Shown here piece by piece: positions 17,934-25,037 of a DNA stretch of 26,839 nucleotides. Under the pieces are notes generated by a model. The model did no database searches, had not been told where the DNA came from, and worked only from the letters and a program-made list of their open reading frames with translations. Source of the DNA: a virus. The stretch's first letter is position 1. The number at the start of each line of letters is the position of its first letter. A program made the translations under genes and the position numbers. The stretch is taken from IMG/VR virus record IMGVR_UViG_3300008216_000062, positions 1-26,839 of that record, one strand, 5' to 3'.

Positions 17934-19109
17934 TTACCGGGTTGCATACTTCTTCATAAATTCTTCATCCGACAACCCTAAAAAATCTGTATCAGCAGAT
18001 CCTTTTGTAGATGTCGTTTGCTTCACCGGTGCTACTGCTTTTCGTTTTTTATTTCGATCAGCATTATCTTCATTATCTGCAGGATTTGATACTGACTTGG
18101 ATGATGTCTTGTCTTTATCAGAATCAACTGGTGCATCATTAATCAAAATACCTTGCTCAAACATCTGATCCATGATTTGCTTATAGGCATCAACATCATG
18201 AATACCAGTTAGTTTGCCTAATGCTTTATCCCGTTGTAATACCGAATTAATTTTGTCAAAGACTCCATTACCCATATGAGTATTGATAACACTAATAATC
18301 TCAGGATAATCGGAAATTGTAGATTTACTACCTTGATCCCAATCTTTTGTTAAAACACGAATTGTTTTATTAAAAGTTGGAGTATCTTTGATTTCATCAA
18401 GTACAGTATCTAAATTATATTCTTTATCACTAACGGAATAATCAGTTGGTTGATAATCGTTAGATCCGTCCTTATCAATATCTAAAGGATCTATACTACT
18501 TTCTTGTACAAGCTTAGCGATAGCTTTGGGATCTTTTTTGGATATATCAATAAGATTATACAATTTAGCTTCATTTAAAAGCTCATTTTTCTCGAGCATT
18601 TTAACTATTTTTAAATGTGGCTTTAATTGTGCCATCTTCTTTTGATAATTCGCACCCATTTGCATGAGACGGATAATATCCTCAGGATTCTTTACTTGCA
18701 TATCAATGCCATTGGCTTTGAAAGGTTCAGATACCTTTTTATAAGCACGTTCGTAATCAAACTCAGAAGTTTCCGGAGTATCCTCCTTTGTGTCAGACGA
18801 GCCTGGTTTACTAGTGTCCGGAGATTCTGCTGTGTCACTGTCAGTGGATTTTTCAAGCTCCGTCTGGGTATCCCCATCCGGTTGGCTTACTTCATCCTCT
18901 TCGAGTACAGCATCAGTTTGCTCCTGTGCTTCACTAACCTCCTCTGTTGTTTCAGAAGGAGGAGCTTCATGTTCTTCAGTAGTAGGTTCTATATCTAATT
19001 TTTGTTCAGCTGTCAGATCGTCAGATTCTTCATCAGATAAAAATTCAGCTGGATCTTTTTCTAAAAATTCTTGATCAGATAATCCTAAACTTGAGGTTTG
19101 CGAACTCAT
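17934..19109 (-). CDS. Capsid scaffolding protein (N4 gp57-position), acidic
   Basis: The 391-residue protein is strongly acidic and disordered for the first 120 residues (Glu, Asp, Ser, Thr-rich), helical in the middle, and Lys-rich near the end. It lies directly upstream of the capsid gene and downstream of portal, the standard scaffold position, and its composition fits a scaffold. A short motif occurs at both ends: SLGLSDQEFLEK at residues 7-18 and FLGLSDEEFMKK close to the C-terminus. The start codon overlaps the stop of the 110-aa gene (ATGA). No protease motif is seen here or beside it, so removal may be by exit rather than cleavage. Scaffold is inferred from position and composition. 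Confidence 0.72.
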   Translation of the reverse strand: MSSQTSSLGLSDQEFLEKDPAEFLSDEESDDLTAEQKLDIEPTTEEHEAPPSETTEEVSEAQEQTDAVLEEDEVSQPDGDTQTELEKSTDSDTAESPDTSKPGSSDTKEDTPETSEFDYERAYKKVSEPFKANGIDMQVKNPEDIIRLMQMGANYQKKMAQLKPHLKIVKMLEKNELLNEAKLYNLIDISKKDPKAIAKLVQESSIDPLDIDKDGSNDYQPTDYSVSDKEYNLDTVLDEIKDTPTFNKTIRVLTKDWDQGSKSTISDYPEIISVINTHMGNGVFDKINSVLQRDKALGKLTGIHDVDAYKQIMDQMFEQGILINDAPVDSDKDKTSSKSVSNPADNEDNADRNKKRKAVAPVKQTTSTKGSADTDFLGLSDEEFMKKYATR

Positions 19110-19438
19110 ACTTTAATCTCCTCAGCTAAAATTTCTTCTCGAGTTTGTTCATGCTCTCCAATAGCTTGATCCATTTCTGCTCCTCGTCTGATCACTGATT
19201 CAAACCAATTAGATAAAGCGCCAATACCGCAAATCATATTATCAATTAAGCGCATTTGATCAGGATTTAAATTAGAACTTTTCGCCATTACTAATCGAGC
19301 AGCTTCTTCTTTAAAGTAACCTTCTTCAATAACATCTTTAAAAGTTTTACTGTTCATTAACTTTACGCAATTATCGCGTAATTTTCGAATTCGATTAGCC
19401 ATGTCGATTTGAATTTCTACTTGTTCAATGTCTGTCAT
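19106..19438 (-). CDS. 110-aa helical protein between portal and scaffold (N4 gp58-like position)
   Basis: A small, fully helical protein without signal peptide or membrane helix. The pattern RIRKLRDNCVKLMNSKTFKD, then EEGYFKEEAARLVMAKS and a C-terminal acidic helix looks like the small protein encoded between portal and scaffold in N4-type and other podoviruses. I do not know a proven role; an assembly or portal-capsid accessory role is plausible. The start has an AAGGAGG site just 10 bases after the portal stop region. The stop overlaps the scaffold start by four bases, so translation is coupled. Confidence 0.65.
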   Translation of the reverse strand: MTDIEQVEIQIDMANRIRKLRDNCVKLMNSKTFKDVIEEGYFKEEAARLVMAKSSNLNPDQMRLIDNMICGIGALSNWFESVIRRGAEMDQAIGEHEQTREEILAEEIKV

Positions 19439-19446
19439 AACCCTCC

Positions 19447-21507
19447 TTATTGTTTAGTCATTGCATCAAACGCAGATTTATCAAGATTTGCAAGACGATC
19501 AAACTCTTTATCATCCATATGTTGAGTATGCTTTCTTTCATCTGATTCGATCTCTCGAGCATGTTGGACACCAGATTCTTTTTCAACAAAATCAAGATCA
19601 GAAATATCAGATTGACTATGCATTCCTCTGGCCTTAGCTTGTTCTGTTGCAGCTTTCGCAGATTTCAACTGAACATCTACTTCATTCTCACGACCCTTAG
19701 CCATTTCATTTGCAACTTGCGCTTCTAATAAGGCATTTTCAAGCTGAGCTTTTTGTTGAGCCATTGGATCTGGTTGAGGTTGATATTCCGCAATACGTTT
19801 AGCTAAATCAGGCATTTTTCGTAATTGAGCAATATCCGCCAAAATCATCTGACTCATTTCCGGGGGCATGGTGTTACCCATTGTTTGAAGCATAAAAGCT
19901 AATTCACTACCTTTTTGTTCATCAGCTTCAGCAGTAGAGATATTTAATTTAATATCATATTTACCGCCTAAATCATTACGGTTAATCGCAACAAATTCTT
20001 CATTAGTAACACGAATAATTTCTTCATCATCTAAAAATTCTGAATTCATGGAAATAATTTTACGTCCAATTTGGTTTAATCCATTAGATAATCGACGTAA
20101 AATACCTAATTCACGTTTAGATGTAGCATCAAGTGCTGATCGAATACCAGTTGCTGTCACACCAAGTGCCTGACCAGAAATACCTTGAGTAAAGGCTTTC
20201 ACACCCGTTAATGCTTCAGCATCGTTATTTTGCATATTGAGGACTTCAAGGGCTGAACGAGGAATTTCCGGGTAGACTTCCATATGAAAGGCTTGTCGCG
20301 GATCGACATTCGCATTAAATTTATAATCCTCACCTCGTTCAAACTTTCGTGCATTGGTTACATCAAGAGCATCCTTTCTAATTCCTTGTTGTCCCGACGC
20401 GCTTCGACCAATAATATCAATAATACCACGGGTAACAGCGCCCACAATTTTTTGGTTATCTTCAATAAGTGCAGCATCAGGTTCTCCATAGATATTTTTA
20501 CGGCGTGGTAGATATTGAACTAAGACAAATGGAATCTTTTTATCAGGATAGGGATTTTCTTCCATTCTAATAAACGTGCTGCCAACCCATGTAGCCACAA
20601 ATGGCTTGACTTCACCAGTATCATCGATATCCCAATATCCCCAATATTCACGAGCAATTACCTTTTTACGAGCCTTATCTTTAAATGTAAAAGCTGTATC
20701 TTCCGTATTTACTTCATGATCAGGATCCGCTAGAACAGAAGCACTTTCAAAATTAATATCATCAAGATTCGTATATCGCCCATCTTTTTTCAGTTCGGAT
20801 AACGATGTTTCAAAACTGTAAATAACAAAGCTTGCTTTTTCGATATCTCCTTCACAAGTTGGATCTAATACTAAATTATTATAATCACAAACTGTTAAAA
20901 CAGGTTGATTCTTGATTGTTACTGTTTTTAACGTAGCTTTCTGACCAACTTTAATTTCTTGTTGTGTAGGTTCTCCTTCTGGACTCATAACTACTTGTCT
21001 ATTCATAATATCTTCATAAACTTTTCGTTTACCTTCTTCAAATTCCCAACCAGTACGTACAACGACCGTACCTTCATCAACAGCTGTTCGAATATATTCA
21101 TCAATAAATTTTACTTTATCCATACGACAATTAAACTGATAATTCAAAACCAGTCCATTTTGAACAGCTACTTCTTTATCTTCAAATGTTTGAGGAGAGG
21201 TATTAAAGAGATCATCTGTAGATAAGAATGGCTCAGATAAGGCTGCATAACGCCATTCAGCTTGTCTACGTGCTAATCGAGGAACTAATCTGGAACGTCC
21301 TTGCTTTGCATTAATTGTCTGATCCCCATCTAAAACCCGTAACCAAGCATCAATTTCATCAACATGGGCTTGATGAGCTACTAACGCGGATTCATAATCT
21401 TGTTTCAAATTAGCCAAACTAGGGGGATTTTCCCAATCTACCAGGGTAGAAGCATCCGTTTCGACAGCATCGGCGTCTAAATCTATATTATTATTTAATT
21501 CACTCAT
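19447..21507 (-). CDS. Portal protein, N4 gp59 family
   Basis: The 686-residue protein matches the large portal of N4-like phages: an N-terminal helical region with DEIDAWLRVLDG and KQGRSRLVPRLARRQAEWRY (about 50-90), a lower beta part with TVVVRTGWEFEEGKRK and the VLDPTCEGDIEKASFVIY segment, a wing and stem region, and ALGVTATGIRSALDATSKRE in the portion that leads to the crown. The C-terminal 100 residues form a Gln/Ala/Glu-rich coiled coil. N4 gp59 is about 760 residues, so the length agrees. It forms the dodecameric DNA channel at one capsid vertex. The ATG at 21507 overlaps the stop of the 114-aa gene (ATGA) and has GGGAG upstream. Confidence 0.88.
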   Translation of the reverse strand: MSELNNNIDLDADAVETDASTLVDWENPPSLANLKQDYESALVAHQAHVDEIDAWLRVLDGDQTINAKQGRSRLVPRLARRQAEWRYAALSEPFLSTDDLFNTSPQTFEDKEVAVQNGLVLNYQFNCRMDKVKFIDEYIRTAVDEGTVVVRTGWEFEEGKRKVYEDIMNRQVVMSPEGEPTQQEIKVGQKATLKTVTIKNQPVLTVCDYNNLVLDPTCEGDIEKASFVIYSFETSLSELKKDGRYTNLDDINFESASVLADPDHEVNTEDTAFTFKDKARKKVIAREYWGYWDIDDTGEVKPFVATWVGSTFIRMEENPYPDKKIPFVLVQYLPRRKNIYGEPDAALIEDNQKIVGAVTRGIIDIIGRSASGQQGIRKDALDVTNARKFERGEDYKFNANVDPRQAFHMEVYPEIPRSALEVLNMQNNDAEALTGVKAFTQGISGQALGVTATGIRSALDATSKRELGILRRLSNGLNQIGRKIISMNSEFLDDEEIIRVTNEEFVAINRNDLGGKYDIKLNISTAEADEQKGSELAFMLQTMGNTMPPEMSQMILADIAQLRKMPDLAKRIAEYQPQPDPMAQQKAQLENALLEAQVANEMAKGRENEVDVQLKSAKAATEQAKARGMHSQSDISDLDFVEKESGVQHAREIESDERKHTQHMDDKEFDRLANLDKSAFDAMTKQ

Positions 21508-21848
21508 GTCTTGCTCCCGGCTCGTTCTTTGTGTTTTTCGTAGCTACTGTATTGTTTTTTAAGAAAATTATCAACCTTATATATTTTAAGATCATCTATT
21601 GTATCATAATAATCACAGTAATTTTTAAACATGGAATTAGTTACTCCGAGAGGAATAGAACAATAAATATCACGATCTCTGACTATTTCAGAAACAAAAT
21701 ATGTCCAGATCTTGGCAAAATTCATCTTGGCTTCTACGTTATCACTAACCAAGACTCCTGCAATCATATACCCATTTAATGGACGACTAAATCGATAAAA
21801 CAATACTGCCTCTCCTTCTTGTATTAAACTAACATGTGAAAAGATCAT
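21504..21848 (-). CDS. 114-aa protein between ketosynthase and portal, possibly GNAT-like
   Basis: Not firmly recognised. It has an N-terminal beta-rich half (EAVLFYRFSRPLNGYMIAGV) and a C-terminal half with DIYCSIPLGVTNSMFKNYC and KIYKVDNFLKK, spaced like the end of a GNAT acyltransferase fold (strand, N-x-x-x-x-K helix, strand). T7 gp13, a small GNAT-like phage protein, has a similar layout. The acyl-CoA pyrophosphate loop (Q/R-x-x-G-x-G/A) is not visible, so activity is doubtful. It overlaps the ketosynthase stop and the portal start by ATGA each, which makes it part of one coupled unit. A capsid or portal accessory role is equally possible. Confidence 0.5.
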   Translation of the reverse strand: MIFSHVSLIQEGEAVLFYRFSRPLNGYMIAGVLVSDNVEAKMNFAKIWTYFVSEIVRDRDIYCSIPLGVTNSMFKNYCDYYDTIDDLKIYKVDNFLKKQYSSYEKHKERAGSKT

Positions 21849-22852
21849 AAAATCTCCACGACTGCAGATGAAAAGACATTACCCATTCCCGCTCCCAGAC
21901 TAAGAAATGTTCCAGATTCTTCTTGTATAGCCAGGGCTGTTTCTATAGCTGTCGCGGCTCCCATGGTATGCCCAATACGTAACTTATAATTAATAACCGG
22001 AATATTTCCAAATAATTCACCAATAACTTCCTCTTCAACCGTATTATCATCAGAAAATGTACTATGCGTTTTTATAAAATCAATTTGATCCGTATCGACA
22101 TTCTGAATAACTTTTTTATACCCTTCTCCAGTACATGCTATACCTAATGGGCTATTATGAGATTCAGCTGCAATATGCATATCAGTAATTTTAGCTAAGA
22201 CAGAATACCCACATAATTCTGGCGTCGTCTCGAATACCGTGATATTGCAGCCCTGGCCCAGTCTAAATTTGATAACTGAGGGGTCTTCTTCTTCATGTAC
22301 AAGTTTACTCAGTCCATGTGATCCAAATACTGATAAATACTCTTCCGACAAGCTATTATCCACTGAAATAACGACCATAGCGTCTAATATGCCTAAAGCT
22401 AACATATTATATCCAGTATACCAAGCAGAATGCCCACTAATACAATTTGAGCAATCTGTTGCGATATAATCAAAAGAGCCTATTTTGTTAGCAATATATC
22501 CCGCATAGACATGAGTAACGCCCATTTCTGGAATTTGTTGGATTGGATATTGAGATGTTCGCTTGATATTTGCTTCGTATCCTGTCCATACTGTTCCACC
22601 TGCTGCCAATATAAGCCCTATTTTACAAGACTTTAGCTTAGTTAATGCCTGAATAAACTCTAATGTCCCTGTTGCGGCTCCATATTTGCCTTTGAGCACA
22701 TAATCAATTAATTCCCCTGGCATTGTTCGGATACCATGCTGAACCACAACCCCGCCGCCAGTTCCGACTTGATGCACATATTGAGGGTAAGGAATATGAT
22801 CTAAAAGGGTAATATCCTCAGAATAGACGGAATTTGTATGCGTTACATACAT
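21845..22852 (-). CDS. Phage-encoded beta-ketoacyl-ACP synthase (FabF/KAS type, short)
   Basis: A 335-residue thiolase-fold condensing enzyme. The active-site cysteine is in ATDCSNCISGHSAW (C134, aligned to FabF ATACTSG), followed by LGILDAMVVISVD. The first histidine is in FIKTHSTFSDDNTVEEE (H263, FabF NAHGTST), Lys and second His in NYKLRIGHTMGAA (K290, H295, FabF STKSMTGHLLGAAG), and the Gly-rich end is LSLGAGMGN (FabF NSFGFGGTN). All four catalytic residues are present, though HGT has become HST. FabF is about 413 residues, so the N-terminus is shortened. It would extend or condense an acyl chain on ACP. It lies 10 bases after the ACP gene and has no clear ribosome site, so it is probably coupled. 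Inactive or primer-specific variants cannot be excluded. Confidence 0.85.
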   Translation of the reverse strand: MYVTHTNSVYSEDITLLDHIPYPQYVHQVGTGGGVVVQHGIRTMPGELIDYVLKGKYGAATGTLEFIQALTKLKSCKIGLILAAGGTVWTGYEANIKRTSQYPIQQIPEMGVTHVYAGYIANKIGSFDYIATDCSNCISGHSAWYTGYNMLALGILDAMVVISVDNSLSEEYLSVFGSHGLSKLVHEEEDPSVIKFRLGQGCNITVFETTPELCGYSVLAKITDMHIAAESHNSPLGIACTGEGYKKVIQNVDTDQIDFIKTHSTFSDDNTVEEEVIGELFGNIPVINYKLRIGHTMGAATAIETALAIQEESGTFLSLGAGMGNVFSSAVVEIL

Positions 22853-22862
22853 AGAAGAATAG

Positions 22863-23186
22863 CTATTGAAAGAGCCTTTTTGAATATTCCTTAGCTTCAG
22901 CTATTGATGAAGTTCGAGTATATTCAGTTGTAACAAAGTCTTTAATAGCTTGAATGGTAAGGTTTCCTTTACCAATAAAATCCTGTAATTTTGATTCAGG
23001 AATGCCAAATAAGTCAGTTAACCAGACAAAAAACATAACCATGCTTAAACTATCTAATCGTCCCATATCAATACGTTCATCCATGGAAGCTACTGGAATA
23101 TAATCTTCTCCTAGGGGAATATCCTGTTTAAGAATTAAATCCATGATTGACAGAAATTCTTTATCTGTAAAATTAAAGTCCGGCAT
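22863..23186 (-). CDS. Acyl carrier protein
   Basis: A 107-residue acidic four-helix protein with the carrier motif DMGRLDSLSMVMFFVWLTD. Ser46 in the DSL signature is the expected 4'-phosphopantetheine site. Helix II continues with the hydrophobic face typical of ACPs and ends in FGIPESKL. E. coli ACP is 78 residues; the extra length is a C-terminal tail (about 90-107) and a longer N-terminus. It is the first gene of the minus-strand unit that leads through the ketosynthase to the portal. No holo-ACP synthase was found in the window, so priming would depend on the host. No Shine-Dalgarno site is visible; an AT-rich promoter-like element abuts the start. Confidence 0.85.
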   Translation of the reverse strand: MPDFNFTDKEFLSIMDLILKQDIPLGEDYIPVASMDERIDMGRLDSLSMVMFFVWLTDLFGIPESKLQDFIGKGNLTIQAIKDFVTTEYTRTSSIAEAKEYSKRLFQ

Positions 23187-23218
23187 GCTATATAATATAT
23201 ACCATACAAAAAGGAAAT
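23187..23218. promoter_or_regulatory. 32-base divergent intergenic region with overlapping promoter-like boxes
   Basis: This region separates the ACP gene (leftward) from the DUF5664 gene (rightward). On the plus strand a perfect TATAAT lies at 23191-23196 but no good -35 is seen. On the minus strand TATATA (23196-23201) is 18 bases from TAGACA (23220-23225, inside the first codons of the divergent gene). The plus-strand gene has AAGGA four bases before its ATG. AT-richness makes -10 boxes cheap, so these calls are weak. Confidence 0.4.
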
Positions 23219-23656
23219 ATGTCTAAAAAAACAAATCCTAAAGAAGCCATTGGGACACGGAAACCCAGATTTTATTCAGGACTTCCTGCCAATGTGACAA
23301 GAGAAGTGACGATTGGTGTTATGGAAGGCGCAATGAAATATGGCCGACATAACTATCGTATTGCTGGTGTAAACGCCAGTACCTATATTGATGCCACCAT
23401 TGGGCATTTACTGGATTACTGGGAGGGTCAAGATATTGACCCGGACAGTAATCTTCATCATATTACCAAGGCGATTGCATCGTTATATATTCTTCGTGAT
23501 GCCCAGATGCGAAATATGTGTGAAGATGATCGACCGCCAAAATCAGATGTGGAAGGAGATACCCTTCGATTACAAACTATTGTCGATAAATTGTTTCAGA
23601 AATATCCTAATCCTGAACCTTCCTATCGAGAAGGGGATACAACATTAAGGAGATAA
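23219..23656 (+). CDS. dATP/dGTP diphosphohydrolase-like protein, dGTP_diPhyd_N (DUF5664) family
   Basis: A 145-residue protein with the family pattern E-G-A-x-K-Y-G (residues 36-42), HNYR, then HLLDYWEGQDIDPDSNLHHI (63-82) and KAIASLYIL. These acidic and histidine residues form the expected metal and nucleotide site of the all-alpha NTP pyrophosphatase fold. The Pfam name refers to a predicted dGTP/dATP hydrolysing role; activity here is inferred. Phages carry such enzymes to alter dNTP pools, sometimes together with modified bases, but no base-modification gene is visible in the window. It is the first of two plus-strand genes and carries the ribosome site of the second gene in its last codons. 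Confidence 0.75.
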   Translation: MSKKTNPKEAIGTRKPRFYSGLPANVTREVTIGVMEGAMKYGRHNYRIAGVNASTYIDATIGHLLDYWEGQDIDPDSNLHHITKAIASLYILRDAQMRNMCEDDRPPKSDVEGDTLRLQTIVDKLFQKYPNPEPSYREGDTTLRR

Positions 23657-23657
23657 C

Positions 23658-24017
23658 ATGGGAGATCTAACCGCTAATTTTGACCGAGCAGAATATGCCT
23701 GTAAATGTGGGTGTGGAACCGATAACATCAAAGATGAGTTAGCTGAAAAAGTCCAACTAGTCCGAGATATGGTGCAACGACCAATTCGGATTAGTAGTGG
23801 AATGCGGTGCCAGCTGTATAATACAACGATTAATGCTTCTCCGACATCCAGTCATATCGAGGGCTGGGCTGCTGATTTAGCCTATAAAGGCTCAACTGAA
23901 CGCTATCAGTTATTGCATGCAGCTTTTCAAGTATTTAATCGAATAGGAGTTGGACGAAAGTTTATTCACGTAGATGCAGATTTAACAAAAAGTATTGATG
24001 TTGTTTGGCTTTATTGA
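23658..24017 (+). CDS. Zinc D-Ala-D-Ala carboxypeptidase-type endolysin (peptidase M15)
   Basis: A 119-residue peptidase of the phage M15 type (Peptidase_M15_3). The N-terminus has the YACKCGCG cysteine cluster (13-20), followed by RPIRISSGMRC (41-51). The zinc site is H66 and D73 in SSHIEGWAADLA with H104 in KFIHVD; D106 follows. It cleaves peptide bonds in peptidoglycan cross-links or stems. No signal peptide or SAR segment is present, so a holin must release it. ATG has AGGAG 8 bases upstream, inside the previous gene. Its stop overlaps the end of the opposite-strand 108-aa gene by seven bases. It is the only obvious cell-wall enzyme among the lysis genes. Confidence 0.9.
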   Translation: MGDLTANFDRAEYACKCGCGTDNIKDELAEKVQLVRDMVQRPIRISSGMRCQLYNTTINASPTSSHIEGWAADLAYKGSTERYQLLHAAFQVFNRIGVGRKFIHVDADLTKSIDVVWLY

Positions 24018-24337
24018 GCCTTGCCATTCCGGAGATTTTCGAGTTCTTTTGTTAATCTGGTTTCGTCATCTTTCATCCGTTGGAGTTCTCGTTGAACTGG
24101 AGGTGGAACGTGTAAAAGTTCCCCTGGCTTACAATAGGATCCAATACTACAATAATGGGCTTGTGTCTCCCAAATATGTTGACGTAATCCTAAGACCTGA
24201 TCTTCTTTAATTTTATAATCCAAGCGACTAGCTACATTTTGTAGATCTTCGCTTTTGGCCCATCGAGCATCCATAAATATCCATGTTCCGCCGAGCATTG
24301 TCAGTAACGCAATAAAAACTGGTACAGTCTTAATCAT
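24011..24337 (-). CDS. 108-aa membrane protein with coiled coil, possible inner-membrane spanin
   Basis: Starts with the ATG at 24337; a TTG nine bases earlier is the alternative. One N-terminal membrane helix (about 4-23) is followed by a periplasmic domain with two Cys (about 65-72, AHYCSIGSYC) and a C-terminal coiled coil (VQRELQRMKDDETRLTKELE). This N-in topology with coiled coil is that of an Rz-type i-spanin, but there is no overlapping Rz1 gene here, so the pairing partner would be one of the two lipoproteins upstream. The gene follows the 65-aa gene with one spacer base and is the last of the minus-strand small-gene run. Family not certain. Confidence 0.55.
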   Translation of the reverse strand: MIKTVPVFIALLTMLGGTWIFMDARWAKSEDLQNVASRLDYKIKEDQVLGLRQHIWETQAHYCSIGSYCKPGELLHVPPPVQRELQRMKDDETRLTKELENLRNGKAQ

Positions 24338-24338
24338 A

Positions 24339-24536
24339 TTAATCAATCAATACCCTAGCTATAGCTTCTAATTTATCCTGACGGTCAGCCAGAATCCCAA
24401 TTTGCTCATCCAGATCATCCCAGAGCTTCGCTGTCGGATGCTCGGCTACGGCTGTATGTTTATTTAAGATAATCTGAATAGCATCCTCAGCTTGGAGGAT
24501 ATCTGCTTCATATCGTGCTTTTAAGGCTTGTAACAT
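24339..24536 (-). CDS. 65-aa small coiled-coil protein
   Basis: A short acidic helical protein (RYEADILQAEDAIQIILN, DDLDEQIGILADRQDKLEAI) with no membrane helix. It has a strong GGGAGGAGG site before the ATG and its stop is one base from the next start, so it is surely translated. I do not recognise it. It may be a chaperone-like or virion accessory protein. Confidence 0.5.
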   Translation of the reverse strand: MLQALKARYEADILQAEDAIQIILNKHTAVAEHPTAKLWDDLDEQIGILADRQDKLEAIARVLID

Positions 24537-24556
24537 ATTATCCTCCTCCCAGATGA

Positions 24557-24658
24557 TTAACTCGTATATTTTTTCGTACTCCGTTTAATAATATTCTTCT
24601 TCTTTTTCTTCGGAGGTCTACCTCGTTTTGTTCCGTATGTTCCTATTCCTTTAGGCAT
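24557..24658 (-). CDS. 33-aa basic peptide with AT-hook-like core
   Basis: The ORF reads MPKGIGTYGTKRGRPPKKKK and ends KRSTKKYTS. The GRP core flanked by Lys/Arg is an AT-hook-like DNA-binding signature. The start has AGGAG upstream, and the gene lies in line with its neighbours 1 base after the 56-aa stop. Small basic peptides of this size occur in phages as DNA or RNA condensing proteins and packaged peptides. Function is not proven. Confidence 0.55.
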   Translation of the reverse strand: MPKGIGTYGTKRGRPPKKKKKNIIKRSTKKYTS

Positions 24659-24659
24659 G

Positions 24660-24830
24660 TTATGCTCCTCTCCTGCCTTTAGCAGCCATTGATGCCATTT
24701 TCTTATTGCCGTATTTCTTTCGTCCAATATGAGCTGCTAATGCTGCCGGATTCTTTGCGCCCTGTTTTCCCAGTTTATTCTTTAATTTTTCGAATCGTCC
24801 CCCACCACCAAGTTTCATTGATTTCGCCAT
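24660..24830 (-). CDS. 56-aa basic phage protein, conserved MAKSMKLGGGG type
   Basis: The ORF begins MAKSMKLGGGGRFEKLKNKL and has NPAALAAHIGRKKYGNKKMA and KGRRGA at the end. I recognise this as a small protein seen in many phages of proteobacteria: GGGGRF, then PAALAA-IGR-KYG. It is strongly basic and likely nucleic-acid binding. AGGAGA lies upstream of the ATG. It sits between the 62-aa gene and the AT-hook peptide. Its role is unknown to me. Confidence 0.65.
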   Translation of the reverse strand: MAKSMKLGGGGRFEKLKNKLGKQGAKNPAALAAHIGRKKYGNKKMASMAAKGRRGA

Positions 24831-24848
24831 AAAGAATCTCCTGCCCCG

Positions 24849-25037
24849 TTATCTATAAAGAGGACCTAATCTTAATGCATCAATTCGCCTTTGTACAATA
24901 TCCTCATTCGATAATTTTTGAATGCCTCCGCGTGTTCTATAGATAAAATCTTGTGTACTAACAGGAGTTTGTAAATTTTGTGAAAGACTAGCGATGTATT
25001 TTCGTTTTTGAGCTAAAGTCAGATCCGCATTTGCCAT
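24849..25037 (-). CDS. 62-aa small hypothetical protein
   Basis: A basic, helical protein (LAQKRKYIASLSQ, NEDIVQRRIDALRLG) without membrane segment. The ATG overlaps the stop of the lipoprotein gene by one base (TAATG) with AAAGGA upstream. I do not recognise the family. It is translationally coupled to the lipoprotein, so it may belong with lysis or with the DNA-linked small proteins that follow. Confidence 0.45.
   Translation of the reverse strand: MANADLTLAQKRKYIASLSQNLQTPVSTQDFIYRTRGGIQKLSNEDIVQRRIDALRLGPLYR

Noticed and set aside
18627-19074. Plus-strand ORFs rich in Ser, Val and Cys opposite the scaffold
   Set aside because: They mirror the Glu/Asp/Ser/Thr-rich scaffold head; no ribosome site or known domain.
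22239-22469. Plus-strand 76-codon ORF inside the ketosynthase gene
   Set aside because: Antisense to catalytic-site sequence that matches the KAS family closely.
23144-23172. TTGACA on the plus strand inside the ACP gene as a -35 for the DUF5664 gene
   Set aside because: The only good -10 (TATAAT at 23191) is 38 bases away, far outside the usual 16-18, and no good -10 lies at the right distance.
24003-24018. Small stem GGCTT/GAGCC at the meeting point of the peptidase and the 108-aa gene
   Set aside because: Only five weak pairs and no T-run on either strand; not enough for a bidirectional terminator.
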